From the NCBI GenBank assembly GCA_951640165.1, contig OX621251.1, positions 32,574,893 to 32,638,892 on the forward strand: a DNA stretch of 64,000 nt. Direction: 5' to 3'. The translations under genes and the position numbers were made by a program. Below the pieces are notes generated by a model. That model did no database searches. It was given only the letters and a program-made list of their open reading frames with translations, and had not been told where the DNA came from. This DNA comes from Pseudoips prasinana. Lineage: Eukaryota; Arthropoda; Insecta; Lepidoptera; Nolidae. This document shows positions 19,089 to 28,565 of this stretch, piece by piece (within the stretch, counting starts at the first letter, position 1; each line of letters begins with the position of its first letter).

Positions 19089-20647
19089 ATGGCTTTGAAT
19101 ATACATTTGAATGATAGTGACAGTGATATCGAACTTCTCGATCTGCTATCTGATTCTAGCAGTGATGATGAAGTGGTGGAACGACGTCCTTCGCGTAGGA
19201 TGAAAAGGTTGAACTACATGCAAAGTCTTGAGGATACTGATTTCACCTTCAGATTCAGACTATCGAAACCAGCAGTAAATTTGCTATTGGCTGAAATAAT
19301 GCCTTATATCCGTGTCAATTCCACAAGGTAAATAAAATAACTTCCCTAAAAAGAAATTTAGTTTGTTGCCCGCAAAGCTTGGACTCATTTTATATACTTA
19401 TTTATTACAGAAATTTTGGAGTTGCACCACTTCATCAACTATTGTTGACACTGCGGTTTTATGCATTGGGAACAATGCTTATTTCAGTGGCAGATTTTGT
19501 TGGTGTATCAAAGTCTACAGCAGGTAGAATTGTAAGAGATGTGTCATCAGCAATATCAAATTTATATGACACATACATTTTCATGCATCAGGACAGTGCA
19601 GAAAAATTCTACCGGATGGCTGGCATGCCTCGTGTTCTTGGACCCATTGATTGTACACACATTCGCATTCAATCTCCATGTAAGTACTAAAAACAAAGTT
19701 ACTAATGTTAGTTATTAATTTAAATAACATAGCTTAATAATCATCCATTGTCCATCATAGTACATTGAAATTTAATAAATGATTGCATTCAATACCTAGG
19801 TACTTCAAAGTTAGATACTGCAATGTTATCATATTGAATGTTGTTGCTCAAATGTAAAAATAACAAAATGTAATACTTTATATTTCTTTTAGGTAGTTTA
19901 ATAGGTGAAGAGTTCAGGAATCGTAAAGGGTACTTTTCTATGAATGTCCAGGCCGTATGTGATACAGACCTAATCTTCATGAATGTTGTGGCACGCTGGC
20001 CAGGTTCCACTCATGATGCAACAATTTTTAATAATTCCGATTTAAGAGGTAATCTTCTTTTACTACAATGTTGAATAACAACATACCTGCTGTGCATTTT
20101 CTTGAAATGTTCTTTTATAAGTTTTGTGTTCTACATAATTATTGTTACATTACAGTTGACTGTGATGCAGGTAACTTTGGCAATCGTTGGCTTCTTGGAG
20201 ATAGTGCCTATCCTAACAGGTCATATCTATTGACTCCACTTTTAAACCCTGCCACAGAAGCCCAACAAAAGTATAATGAAGCTCATATAAAAACCAGAAA
20301 TACCATAGAACGGTAAATATATATATTTTTTTATCATAACCTATACCAAAAGACACAATAAGCTTATATCTAAAATGATAATTATATTTTATTTAAGGAC
20401 ATTTGGAGTATGGAAACGCCGTTTTCCTGTAATTGCACTGACACTGCGACTAGCTTTGCCTAATATTCAAGCTGTAATCATTGCCACTGCAGTATTACAC
20501 AACATCTGCAGAAAGTTCAAGCTTGAGGAAATCCATTCAGAAGTTGAGCTGCCACCTACGTTTATGGATGATGGTCCTCATAATCTTGTAGATGTTCAAG
20601 ACATTAGCCAGAGGGCAGATGTTATAAATAGTTATTTTAGTAATTAA
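19089..20647 (+). CDS. Harbinger transposase (HARBI1-like), five exons
   Basis: Exons 19089-19327, 19411-19679, 19893-20048, 20171-20312 and 20398-20647 join in frame to 1,056 nt (351 aa plus stop), about the length of HARBI1. All introns are GT-AG and short (about 83-213 nt). The N-terminus is acidic (DSDSDIE near 9-16). An HTH-like stretch follows (about 100-122, '[16 protein letters not shown]'). The DDE nuclease core shows D160 in 'GPIDCTHI', D211 in '[11 protein letters not shown]', the 'LLGDSAYP' block near 229-236, and E268 in '[15 protein letters not shown]'. No stops or frameshifts, so the protein could be active. In this superfamily the transposase needs the Myb-like partner for nuclear import and end binding; that gene lies opposite at 21348-22425. 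The start was chosen as the first ATG after the upstream non-coding end and because the acidic N-terminus suits the family. Confidence 0.92.
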
Positions 20648-20771
20648 ATTAAAACTTCGAAATTTATTCCTCTTTTATTTATTAAATACCCTTCTTTTAT
20701 TTATTAATCACATTGTGGACACATAGATACAATATATGAATTAACTATTATTTTTGCAACTAAGTACAAAA

Positions 20772-21060
20772 CTTTAATATAGACAGAACCATTGACAATA
20801 TGTAGTAAAAATATTAGACTTAAACTAGATAATTAAACATAATCTCTTGACAATAACTTGACACGAGCTAGCTAAATATCATTTCTGTAATAAAATAAAT
20901 TTTATAAATGTTTTCATACAAGATGTACCTAAATATCTATGTTACTAGAAATAATATCTAATGTATACAACTATATTACTACAAACATGTTCTGACTATT
21001 TACAAGCGCTTTTTTAAAGTCTACGTGAATAAAAACCTTTTTTATTTTATTTATTTTATG
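20772..21060 (+). mobile_element. R-F10 copy inside the Harbinger element
   Basis: 'ttaatatagacagaaccatt' to 'gtctacgtgaataaaaacct' plus a T-rich/A-rich tail. It lies just after the transposase stop codon. Confidence 0.75.
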
Positions 21061-21087
21061 TTACTATAAAATCAATCAATCAATTAT

Positions 21088-21282
21088 TAAACCTAATCTC
21101 CTTGACAATAACTTAATACAAGCTAGCTAAATATCACTACTATAATAAATAAATTGTATAAATGTTTTAACATTCCGTGTACCTAAACAACTGTAATAAG
21201 TTACTAGAAATAATAACTGTATTACTACAAACATGTTCTGACTATTAACAAGTGCTTTTTTAAAGTCTACGTGAATATAAAA
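21088..21282 (+). mobile_element. Second, older R-F10 copy inside the Harbinger element
   Basis: 'cttgacaataacttaataca' to 'gtctacgtgaatataaaatg'; diverged from the adjacent copy and lacking the 5' head. Confidence 0.65.
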
Positions 21283-21309
21283 TGAAAATGAGAATGTTAA
21301 TAAATTCTA

Positions 21310-21413
21310 TACACAAACCTAGATTTGCAAAATGAAAATATAAATATTTAACTGTTTTTAAGTTTTTCTATTTCCAGTCTTAATTTTTCATTTTGCAAAT
21401 CTAGGTTTGTGTA
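21310..21413. repeat. 29-bp perfect inverted repeat spanning the Myb-like gene 3' end
   Basis: 21310-21338 is the exact reverse complement of 21385-21413 (arm contains 'aaacctagatttgcaaaatg'). The right arm is coding (C-terminal coiled coil); the left arm lies 3' of the stop codon. A transcript would fold into a 29-bp stem with a 46-nt loop holding the stop codon. Confidence 0.9.
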
Positions 21414-22425
21414 TTGCAATTCCATACATCTTCTTTTCTCATTGTAATAGTCAGCAATAGCTTTATCTCTTGCTTCTCTGGATTTATTAATGGCACCACC
21501 TTTTCTTTTACCTGGAAAACAAAGACAATGTTAATGACTGTAAAGCCAATTGTAGTGGCATCTATAGATATGTATACTTACTACATAAAAACAATCAAAT
21601 AAGTAACCATTACCAGTTCTCCTAGGTGTGGGCATGAAAGATTTTGATGTGTTAGACATTGCAGGAGTTGTCACTGTGACAATCTCATCTACAATGTTTG
21701 TTGCATCGCACACATTCTCTTGGGGCAGCTCTACAACAGCAAAGTTGCCAGGCATCATTTCATCTTCACTGCAACTATCACCACCACCAATACCATCACC
21801 ACCAACAATAAAATGTGCAGGTTCCCTGTCTCCCCCAAATGGGACGGTGAAACCAGTTGCAGTGCTCCCCAAAAGGCTAGACACTCGATCCAGTATGTCA
21901 TCTGGGGGTATATAATCACCTGCACCACCACCAGTCTGAAAATAAAAAAATAATGATAGTATACTTACTTAGGTTTAAGAACCAAAATACTTTTATGTGG
22001 TCACAATTATTTGAAAAAAGTACTACTAACCTGAATGTTATTCATCCTTATTTTAGTGCTGCGCTTACGAGCATTTTTTTTTAAATTTTCCCATTTCAAC
22101 CTTAGTTGATGTGGTGTACGGGGACAAGTAGAGGCAGTAGCGTTGAACCGCGTTGCTATTCGCGTCCACTCCTCTGCTTTCAATTTGTTGTTGGTGGCAT
22201 TGGTAGTTTTGGTGGTGATGATTTTGCTGGCTTCAATCATATCCAACAGAGCTTTTGTTTCGTCTTTGGACAGTGGCTTGCTTTTAGTCTAAAAAATACA
22301 AAGCATAATTTGTTTGTATACAAAATAGGCAGGACACATTTCACGTGATACACCGCTTAGAGTATTTATAAAACGCACACACAGAAATCAATAATAAAAT
22401 CATTGCTTACCATGTCAGAGTCCAT
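21348..22425 (-). CDS. Harbinger Myb/SANT-like DNA-binding protein, four exons
   Basis: Exons on the - strand: 22425-22411 (15 nt), 22288-22031, 21935-21614 and 21511-21348, giving 759 nt (252 aa plus stop), all GT-AG. Residues about 10-85 form a Myb/SANT-like domain with W46 ('EEWTRIATRFNA') and W71 ('RTPHQLRLKWENLKKNARK'), the pattern of the second Harbinger protein (NAIF1-like). The middle is Gly- and acid-rich; the C-terminus (about 199-252) is basic and then a predicted coiled coil ('YTNLDLQNEKLRLEIEKLK') suited to dimerisation. In this superfamily it binds subterminal sites and carries the transposase into the nucleus. Exon 1 encodes only MDSDM, making its start less certain than the rest. 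It is convergent with the transposase gene. Confidence 0.88.
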
Positions 22426-22840
22426 TTTTGGTATGTATTTAGTTAATATTCCTGGTATTTAAAAATGTTTAATACAATTTGGCGTCTTGCTTGTCAAATT
22501 TTGATACGTTCCGGGCTACCAAAACATATAGTATGTTGTTTTATTTTATTATTATATACCCTAGTCGTCTAGTAAACACATTTTGACCAGAGTATAAATA
22601 AGTCAGTACTGATGGCTTATTGTTAATATTTTATAAATTATTTTTCATCTTAAATAAACCGCTATAATTGTCTACTCAGTTACTGAGTTCTGCATAAAAC
22701 GAAACGCTGCAGAGGGAAAGGATCGCACCTCAATCTCTGAGCAAAAAATGGATGGATTGATATGTTTTGTTATTGGCACGCAGGTAAAGATCAAGATAGC
22801 GATAGAGCCAATCTAAAGATAGGACTGACTGACAGATTGC

Positions 22841-22863
22841 GGATCGTTTATTAATTTCGGGCG
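22841..22863 (-). repeat. Harbinger right terminal inverted repeat
   Basis: Exact reverse complement of 18767-18789, followed by the TAA duplication at 22864-22866. Confidence 0.93.
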
Positions 22864-22960
22864 TAAGTGACAAAACAGCTTGAGATTGAGTCGCTCTAAA
22901 TTAACACATTTAAATACAATGAAATTTTATGTAAGAAATAAATATTTTAAAAAAGGATTC

Positions 22961-23649
22961 CTACTGAGTTTTCTGGCAGTGTTTCTCAGTAGCTGCCACG
23001 TCATGCACTGCACGGTAGGGTAAAAAAAATTGACGATTCCACACAAATGTAATGTTTTAACGGAATAAATGACTTTTTCATTTTCATTTTACAAGATAAA
23101 AAATATTTGTTTTAGTCTGTAGTATACATACAAAAATATATTTGCATATACGGTGTTTTACTTTTTAAAACTATTATGTCTTATCTTATCACACATGTGG
23201 TCTCATACAGAGGCGTAAAAATTGTATTTATATTAACGTCATAAAAATATCCAAAATAATAATACATAATTTAATGTCAAATACAATTTAGTCACAAATG
23301 CGTGTCATTTAAGAAAGATCTCCCGTAGTAACAACGTCATTTACAAATTCAATTAAACCATTTAATGATATAACGTCCACTGTCACGCAACGCTGACTGC
23401 TATCACACGATTACAGACATCAACGGAAATCCCCACACTTTTTTCAGATGAGGAAAACTGTAACTGGTTTTCTGAGAAAAAAATCGCGTGATACACATAC
23501 ACAAGAGTAATAGAGTTAGCGACTCATTTAGTCATTCTAATTACATACTGAGCGATAACTGAGTTCAGACGAAAATTGGATTCTTGGAGATTTATTATAG
23601 TGCGTAGGAAGTAAAGAATGAAGGCATTCAATAACGTAACAGTTTGGTT
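22961..23649. other. Gap: AT-rich
   Basis: About 690 bp after the LINE-A remnant. No ORF of note; short phrases such as 'gacttttttcattttcatttt' may be LINE-A 3' UTR. Confidence 0.4.
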
Positions 23650-24145
23650 TTCATCATCATCATAATATCAGCAGTAAGATGCCCACTGTTGGACAAAGGC
23701 CTCCCCCAAAGATCTCTACAATAGCCGGTCCTGCGCTGTCCGCATCCAGCGGCTTCCCGCGACCCGCACAATATCGTTGGTCCACCGTGTAGGGAGGTCC
23801 ACGCTGCGTCTTCCGGTTCGTGGTCGCCATTCGAGAACCTTTCTGCCCCATCGGCCGTCAGTTCTACGAGCTATGTGCCCTCCCACTGCACCACTTCAGT
23901 TTGGGAATTCTTTGGGCTATGTAGGCTACTTCGGTTCGCCTGCGGATCTCAGCATTTCTGATTCGATCTCGCAGAGAAACTCCAAGCATAGCCCTTTTCA
24001 TTGCTCTTTGGGTGACCTTGAGCCGCCTGATAAGGCCCATAGTGAGCGACCACGTCTCTGTTCCGTAAGTTATCAACATGGAGTGAATAGTTATAATTAT
24101 AGTATCGACAGATGCTCGATGCATGATGTGTAGAAGGATTATCAT
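23650..24145 (-). pseudogene. RTE-like LINE, C-terminal ORF and tail
   Basis: On the - strand 24145-23864 is open: 'LITYGTETWSLTMGLIRRLK', 'VTQRAMKRAMLGVSLRDRIR' and 'RRTEVAYIAQRIPKLKW'. A frameshift follows, and the rest of the C-terminus ('GKPLDADSAG' in the wrong frame) runs into a tail of ATG repeats at 23650-23665. 'TYGTETW' and 'RAMLGVSLRDRIRN' are standard landmarks after the RT domain in RTE LINEs. It is 5'-truncated and dead. Confidence 0.8.
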
Positions 24146-24591
24146 TTTGATAATATCTTAAAAAGCAACGCCACGATTTTTTTACAGGAATTATTTTAAC
24201 ACTTATGCGTGTAGAGAGAGACGGTTTCTTAAGAAAGGATTCCTCTTAACGCCAATGACGCTCGAGAAACACATGCGGCATCACTCACGCGTCGCTTAAG
24301 AACATCTGGTGAAACTGCATACGTAGTTCCTTGTATTGTAGATCTGGTCTCATGATAAGAATACGCGGAAATTATTTTCCCACTTGGCTTGCAGATAAGG
24401 AAAATGAAACATCATATAACACTGGAAAGTTGATTATAAACTTTCTGAAAACTAAGTCATGTTCACAAAAAGTAATAGGTACAGTTACCTACCGGCAAAG
24501 CTGCAAATAAGTAGTCCAGAATCCACATTTAATCACGATATTTTGTAAAGCAAGAAATAAATAAGGAATATGTTTATTAGAGACACAATCT
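24146..24591. other. Gap: nothing recognised
   Basis: About 445 bp, mixed composition, no supported feature. Confidence 0.4.
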
Positions 24592-24760
24592 TCTACTATA
24601 TAAAAATAAGTCGGGTTTTCCTTCCTGACGCTATAACTCTAGAACGCACGAACCGATTTCCACGGTTTTGCATTCGTTGGAAAGGTCTTGGGCTCCATGA
24701 GGTTTATAGCAAAGAAAATTTATAAAATTTAACGCGGGTAACACCGCGGGGCACAGCTAG
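24592..24760 (+). mobile_element. Short Helitron subfamily (169 bp)
   Basis: TC start 'tctactatataaaaataagt'; interior 'tctagaacgcacgaaccga' unlike the main family; the last ~45 bp ('aacgcgggtaacaccgcggg', 'gcacagctag') equal the main family 3' end. Confidence 0.75.
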
Positions 24761-25000
24761 TTATGAATAAAATAATAGACAGTTAAAACGTATAGGTATT
24801 TTGTGCTTAATTGGCTGCAGCTCAGCTTTACGCTACAGGTTACTGCAGCACTGATTTTCAGCTCCAGCCATAGTAATACACATAAGTTTAACTTAACTAA
24901 TAAAAAATTGGATTAAAAATATTCCAATAAGAAATAAAAATAAATAAGAATAACCAACGGTTTTCTTTACACTTTCCTGCCTCTGTGAACGTACGAATGT

Positions 25001-25082
25001 CATCATCATCATCATATGAGCTGAAAGATGCCCGCTGCTGGACAAAGGGTTCCCCCAAAGATCTCCACAATTGCCGGTCCCC
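25001..25082 (-). mobile_element. RTE-like LINE 3' end, short
   Basis: ATC-repeat tail then 'gctgctggacaaagggttcc' and 'gatctccacaattgccggtc'. Confidence 0.7.
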
Positions 25083-25372
25083 TAACAAGATCGTACCCAT
25101 ATCACAAGCTATAATAAAAAAAATAATGAATACAATTAAATTAAAACAAATGCATAAATGTATGGCAAACAGTAGAAAATAATAAAAAATAATATGCATT
25201 TAAAATTTAAGATTATATATTATTAGTTTTTTATATAAAATGTTACTGCATCTATAGATTTAGGCAGTATTGGAGGTAAAGGGGTAGAGTTGAGCCATCT
25301 TAAGCTCTATGACCAGCTGGTAAGTCAATGTGCCTCCATGACAGAGAATACCCTCTAATTAAAAGCATTATA
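25083..25372. other. Gap: AT-rich with one short open frame
   Basis: A 31-codon frame at about 25258-25359 ('VELSHLKLYDQLVSQCASMT') ends in TAA. It matches no family I know and is probably chance. Confidence 0.3.
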
Positions 25373-25624
25373 ATAATAATAATAATATATAGGGGACAAT
25401 GTCACACAGATCATCCTAGCCCCAAACTAAGCAAAGCTTGTACTATGGGTACCAGGCGACGATATACATACTTATATAGATAGATAAATACTTAAATACA
25501 TAGAAAACATCCATGACTCAGAAACAAATATTCGTGCTCATCACACAAATGTTTGCACTTACCGGGATTCGAACCCAGGACCACCAGCTTTGTAGGCAGG
25601 AGCACTACCAACTAGGCTACGGTC
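25373..25624 (-). mobile_element. SINE-A copy
   Basis: Reversed order: 'ggacaatgtcacacagatca', 'gtactatgggtaccaggcga', B box 'gggattcgaacccaggacc', head 'ccaactaggctacgg'. Tail of ATT repeats at the left. Confidence 0.85.
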
Positions 25625-25689
25625 AATGTTGTGGAATGGGTGTGAGTAAGGTCACCGGAGCTTATCGGGAGCTTTTCAACTGTTTGGTC

Positions 25690-25790
25690 AAGTAGTTAGT
25701 GACCCTGACTGTTCAGCCAGAGGTCGTGGGTTTGACCCTAGTAGAGGCAGAGGGAGCGTGTGGCTATTTAAAATACCTGAGACATCACTC
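25690..25790 (+). mobile_element. SINE-C head fragment
   Basis: 'gtcaagtagttagtgaccct' and 'ggtcgtgggtttgaccctag' match the A- and B-box region of SINE-C. The body differs. Confidence 0.5.
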
Positions 25791-25929
25791 ACGTGTTAAT
25801 AATCCATCTCCATCTCATACTCTACTACTCTGATGACCTCCCGTAACATAATTTACCCACACCTCGAAGAGCATTTAGCAAAATCATGACTTTAGTCAAA
25901 TTCACTACCAAAATATTTCCTGAAAAATT

Positions 25930-26166
25930 TGGAAGAAATAATAACAATAACATCCTGGGACATTATTCACTATGGAAAGCAGATAACTAATATGCTACAT
26001 ATTCTACTTTTATTTTATAAATACATACTTATATAGATAATAATACTCAGACTGAAGACAAACAGACATGATCATGTACACAAATATCCTCGTTGGAAAT
26101 CGAACCCACGACCTGCGGCGTGAAACGCAAGTACCTATCTACCAACCACGCCCACCAGCGCGTCAA
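25930..26166 (-). mobile_element. SINE-B copy
   Basis: 'catcctgggacattattcac', 'atacttatatagataata', 'aatcgaacccacgacctgcg', 'aaccacgcccaccagcgcg'. Confidence 0.75.
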
Positions 26167-26339
26167 TGCTGAAATAAATAGATACGTGAGAAATTTGTTT
26201 TCCTCATAATGTTACAGGAAACTTGGTTGTGAAATTTCCAATTTCAGCGGAAGAACATCATTATTCAATATATAATTACTAAAACGTATCATTTTTCCTG
26301 CATCAAACGGCGTTTTTGATGCCAACGTTGGAATTTAGA

Positions 26340-26420
26340 TTTTCCTTAACAGTATATTAAAAGGTAGCCTATTTCGTTGGTCAAGGCGTACCGGGTTCAA
26401 ATCCTGGGTTCGTCAAAACT
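26340..26420 (+). repeat. tRNA-like SINE head
   Basis: 'ttggtcaaggcgtacc' followed by B-box-like 'gggttcaaatcctggg' and a T-run. It may be a SINE head or a Pol III remnant; no acceptor-stem pairing is evident. Confidence 0.3.
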
Positions 26421-26649
26421 TTTTTTCCGGGAAGAAAAGCGCCTATTAAGCGCCCGCGGAGTCTCGAAGATAATACCGCGCCTGGTCTCTTTCTGCTTGT
26501 ATTGGATAATCGGCTCATCTTGAGATGGAGAGAATAGAGAGTGGACTTATAATAAACCTAGGTACCAGAGACTTGCTCCAGAATATAACCTCTTGTTGAA
26601 CTCTTTGTGGCTAATAATTACTACTGTGAACATAAAATACTTTACTATT

Positions 26650-26890
26650 CATAATAATAATAAATCTTTATTTCACCCAAAGACACATCTCTCTCTAATT
26701 TAAGTGATGTGTATTTGTCGGTGTTGCAGTTTCAAGCCTTCTCTATCTTAAGACTTCTCCTTGACTTCCTTGTAAGCCTCCAATTTCACTATTTCCTTCA
26801 CCTGGTCGATATATTTACGGCTCGGTCTGCCTCTCTTTCTTCGTGCCTCAATTTTGCCTTCTATGATGCTGGTGATGATTGGACAAAATA
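26650..26890 (-). pseudogene. LINE endonuclease-RT C-terminus remnant
   Basis: On the - strand 'IIEGKIEARRKRGRPSRKYI' and 'DQVKEIVKLEAYKEV', then a 3' UTR ending 'gaaataaagatttattatta'. Same C-terminal type as 14.1-14.6 kb, with a TTA-repeat tail. Confidence 0.65.
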
Positions 26891-26939
26891 CACATATTAG
26901 TAACTTAATAATTAGTATATAACACATTACAAAAAATAG

Positions 26940-27215
26940 TCGACGTGCTGCCCTCCTATATCCGGACTGGCAGAAGTCGCCAATAGGGGAGGGCAATCCA
27001 GAGCCCTCCCAAGGTAAGTGTCCCGACCATCTGGGACATGGCGCAAAAGGGGAGCGCCCGAGCATATCCGCGTTCCCGGAGCTCCCCCCATCAGGCGCCA
27101 AGAGAAGTCCACGGCAACCTATCCAGGTTTAGTCGGTGCGGGTCCGAAATACCCACCCGCAGACACTTTTTGTGGGTGGCATGCGTAGGCTACCTCCGGC
27201 CTTAACGAAAAAAAT
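26940..27215 (+). mobile_element. R-F11 copy
   Basis: 'ggactggcagaagtcgcca', 'gggcaatccagagccctccc', 'caggcgccaagagaagtcca', 'cccacccgcagacactttt', A-rich end near 27210. Confidence 0.65.
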
Positions 27216-27356
27216 AGCCTGTATCTTGGGGAGACAGTGACATATCCTTGGAAGTAAATTTAAAAGTGTTATTCACAATAGGTGAGTTGAAGTGCTAATT
27301 CCGCAGTGCATGTCAATTAATAACTTTATTAGGTTAGAGGCGACCGCCTTATTGCA

Positions 27357-27540
27357 CAATCATCTTCATATCAGCCGAAAGACGTCCACAGCTTGACAAA
27401 GGCCTCCCCCAAGGATCTCCACAATAGCCGGTCCTGCGCGGCTAAAGCGGCTTTCCGCGTCCCGCACAAGATCGTCGGTCCACCGTGTAGGGGGCCTGCC
27501 CACGCTGCGTCTTCCGGTTCGTGGTCGCCACTCGAATGTC
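27357..27540 (-). mobile_element. RTE-like LINE 3' end
   Basis: 'atatcagccgaaagacgtcc', 'gatctccacaatagccggtc', 'acaagatcgtcggtccaccg', 'gcgtcttccggttcgtggtc'. Confidence 0.75.
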
Positions 27541-27659
27541 GTGACTATATTGCACCATACATGCAGTATTTTAGTCTGTTGAGGTTATGGCGCTTATCTC
27601 ACAAAGCTGCATTGTAAGCACTAAACTAGTAGGGACATTAATAATAATTCCTAGTAAAG

Positions 27660-27765
27660 CCACCTTAAGCCGCTGGATGCGGGCAGCACTAGACCGAACA
27701 TTGTGGAGATCCTTGGTGAGGCCTTTGTACAGCAGTATACGTTTTTCGGCTTTCGGTGATGATGA
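27660..27765 (+). mobile_element. RTE-like LINE 3' end, divergent
   Basis: 'agccgctggatgcgggcagc', 'ttgtggagatccttggtgag', 'ttttcggctttcggtgatga'. Confidence 0.6.
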
Positions 27766-27810
27766 AAGCTACTTATTTTAACGTGACGTTTCATGAGTGC
27801 GTATAAAATT

Positions 27811-28210
27811 TGACGGGCCTGTTGGCGTGGTTGGCAAATGCTTGCTTTTCACGCCGGAAGTCGTGGGCTCGATTCCCACCCAGGACAGATATTTGTGTGT
27901 ATGAACATGTCTGTTTGTTCTGAGTCTGGGTGTAATTACCTATATAAGTATGTATTTACAAAAGAAAAGTATTATATGTAGAATATCAGTTATCTGGTTT
28001 CCATAGTACAGACGCCAGCACATCCAGCTACTCCAATCTGTCAAATATCTTTTACCTTAGATCTTTTACCTTTTAGATTTTCAACTTTATTGCTTAAGTA
28101 TAAGGTTTACTTTCAATTGGGGAAATTTGACAGATTAGAGTAGCTTGATGTGCTGGCGTCTGTACAAGCTCTGCTTAGTTTGGGATCAGATGGCCGTGTA
28201 AATAATGTCT
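27811..28210 (+). mobile_element. SINE-B split by MITE-2
   Basis: Head 'ggcctgttggcgtggttggc', B box 'cgtgggctcgattcccac', body to 'ggtttccatag'; then MITE-2; the SINE resumes 'caagctctgcttagtttggg'. Confidence 0.85.
28009..28162. mobile_element. MITE-2 (TA-flanked foldback element)
   Basis: Terminal inverted repeats begin CAGACGCCAGCACATC; arms about 38 bp with mismatches; TA on both sides (28007-28008, 28163-28164). The broken SINE-B proves the boundaries. A TA target is typical of Tc1/mariner-type MITEs. No ORF. Confidence 0.85.
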
Positions 28211-28559
28211 TCTTCTGCTCTGCAAATAACGGTGTCAAATTGATCACAATGGGATGAATGCACGTCATGTAAAATCATTCTTTGTTTACAAGGGCCATTT
28301 GTGCGCATTTAGGAGATTACGCACGGCGCCACTTCTTCGACTGACCGTACATACTCAGGACGAACAATGAAGCTAATCCAATGCCTAGATTAGGTACAAT
28401 TTAAAGTCCTATTTTTGTTCTCGCTATAATTAAACATACCAATCAAAAAACAATTTTCACAAATAAGGACAATTTAGCTCCAGCTTACAAAGGTTACTGC
28501 GTATTATCATTTAGTTCCGCATGATGCTAACTAGTAATGAAGGCTAAACGTAAAAGATA
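28211..28559. other. Gap: nothing recognised
   Basis: About 350 bp with no supported feature. Confidence 0.4.
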
Positions 28560-28565
28560 TGATTC

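Larger units (their letters stand above)
18767..22863 (+). mobile_element. Complete PIF/Harbinger DNA transposon
   Basis: 4,097 bp bounded by perfect 23-bp terminal inverted repeats (starting CGCCCGAAATTAATAAACG) and a TAA duplication (18764-18766, 22864-22866), the 3-bp TWA-type target of the PIF/Harbinger superfamily. It holds the expected two genes, a DDE transposase and a Myb/SANT-like protein, convergently transcribed, with all exon borders GT-AG. A subterminal inverted pair 'tgccaataac' lies at about 18955 and 22775. Two R-F10 copies occupy the space between the gene 3' ends. Removing the element plus one TAA restores the LINE-A reading frame. Confidence 0.93.
17276..22960 (+). pseudogene. 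CR1/Jockey-like LINE C-terminus (LINE-A), broken into three parts
   Basis: Part 1 (17276-17480) encodes 'LQTRAVRAIYKLGPRESLRQ' to 'DTHNINTR'. Part 2 (18584-18766) encodes 'KYNFVLHTTRLHKVSNSFMG', 'QCIRFYNKLPND' and on to 'YKTSDYL'. Part 3 begins at 22864 and ends within a few codons. The order of motifs matches one LINE C-terminus (compare 'FMGNCIRFYNKLP' at 48.9 kb). Part 1 and part 2 are separated by a LINE on the - strand; part 2 and part 3 by the Harbinger element. Confidence 0.75.

Noticed and set aside
21628..22348. + strand ORFs opposite the Myb-like gene
   Set aside because: Antisense shadows; the - strand has consistent splice sites and family motifs.
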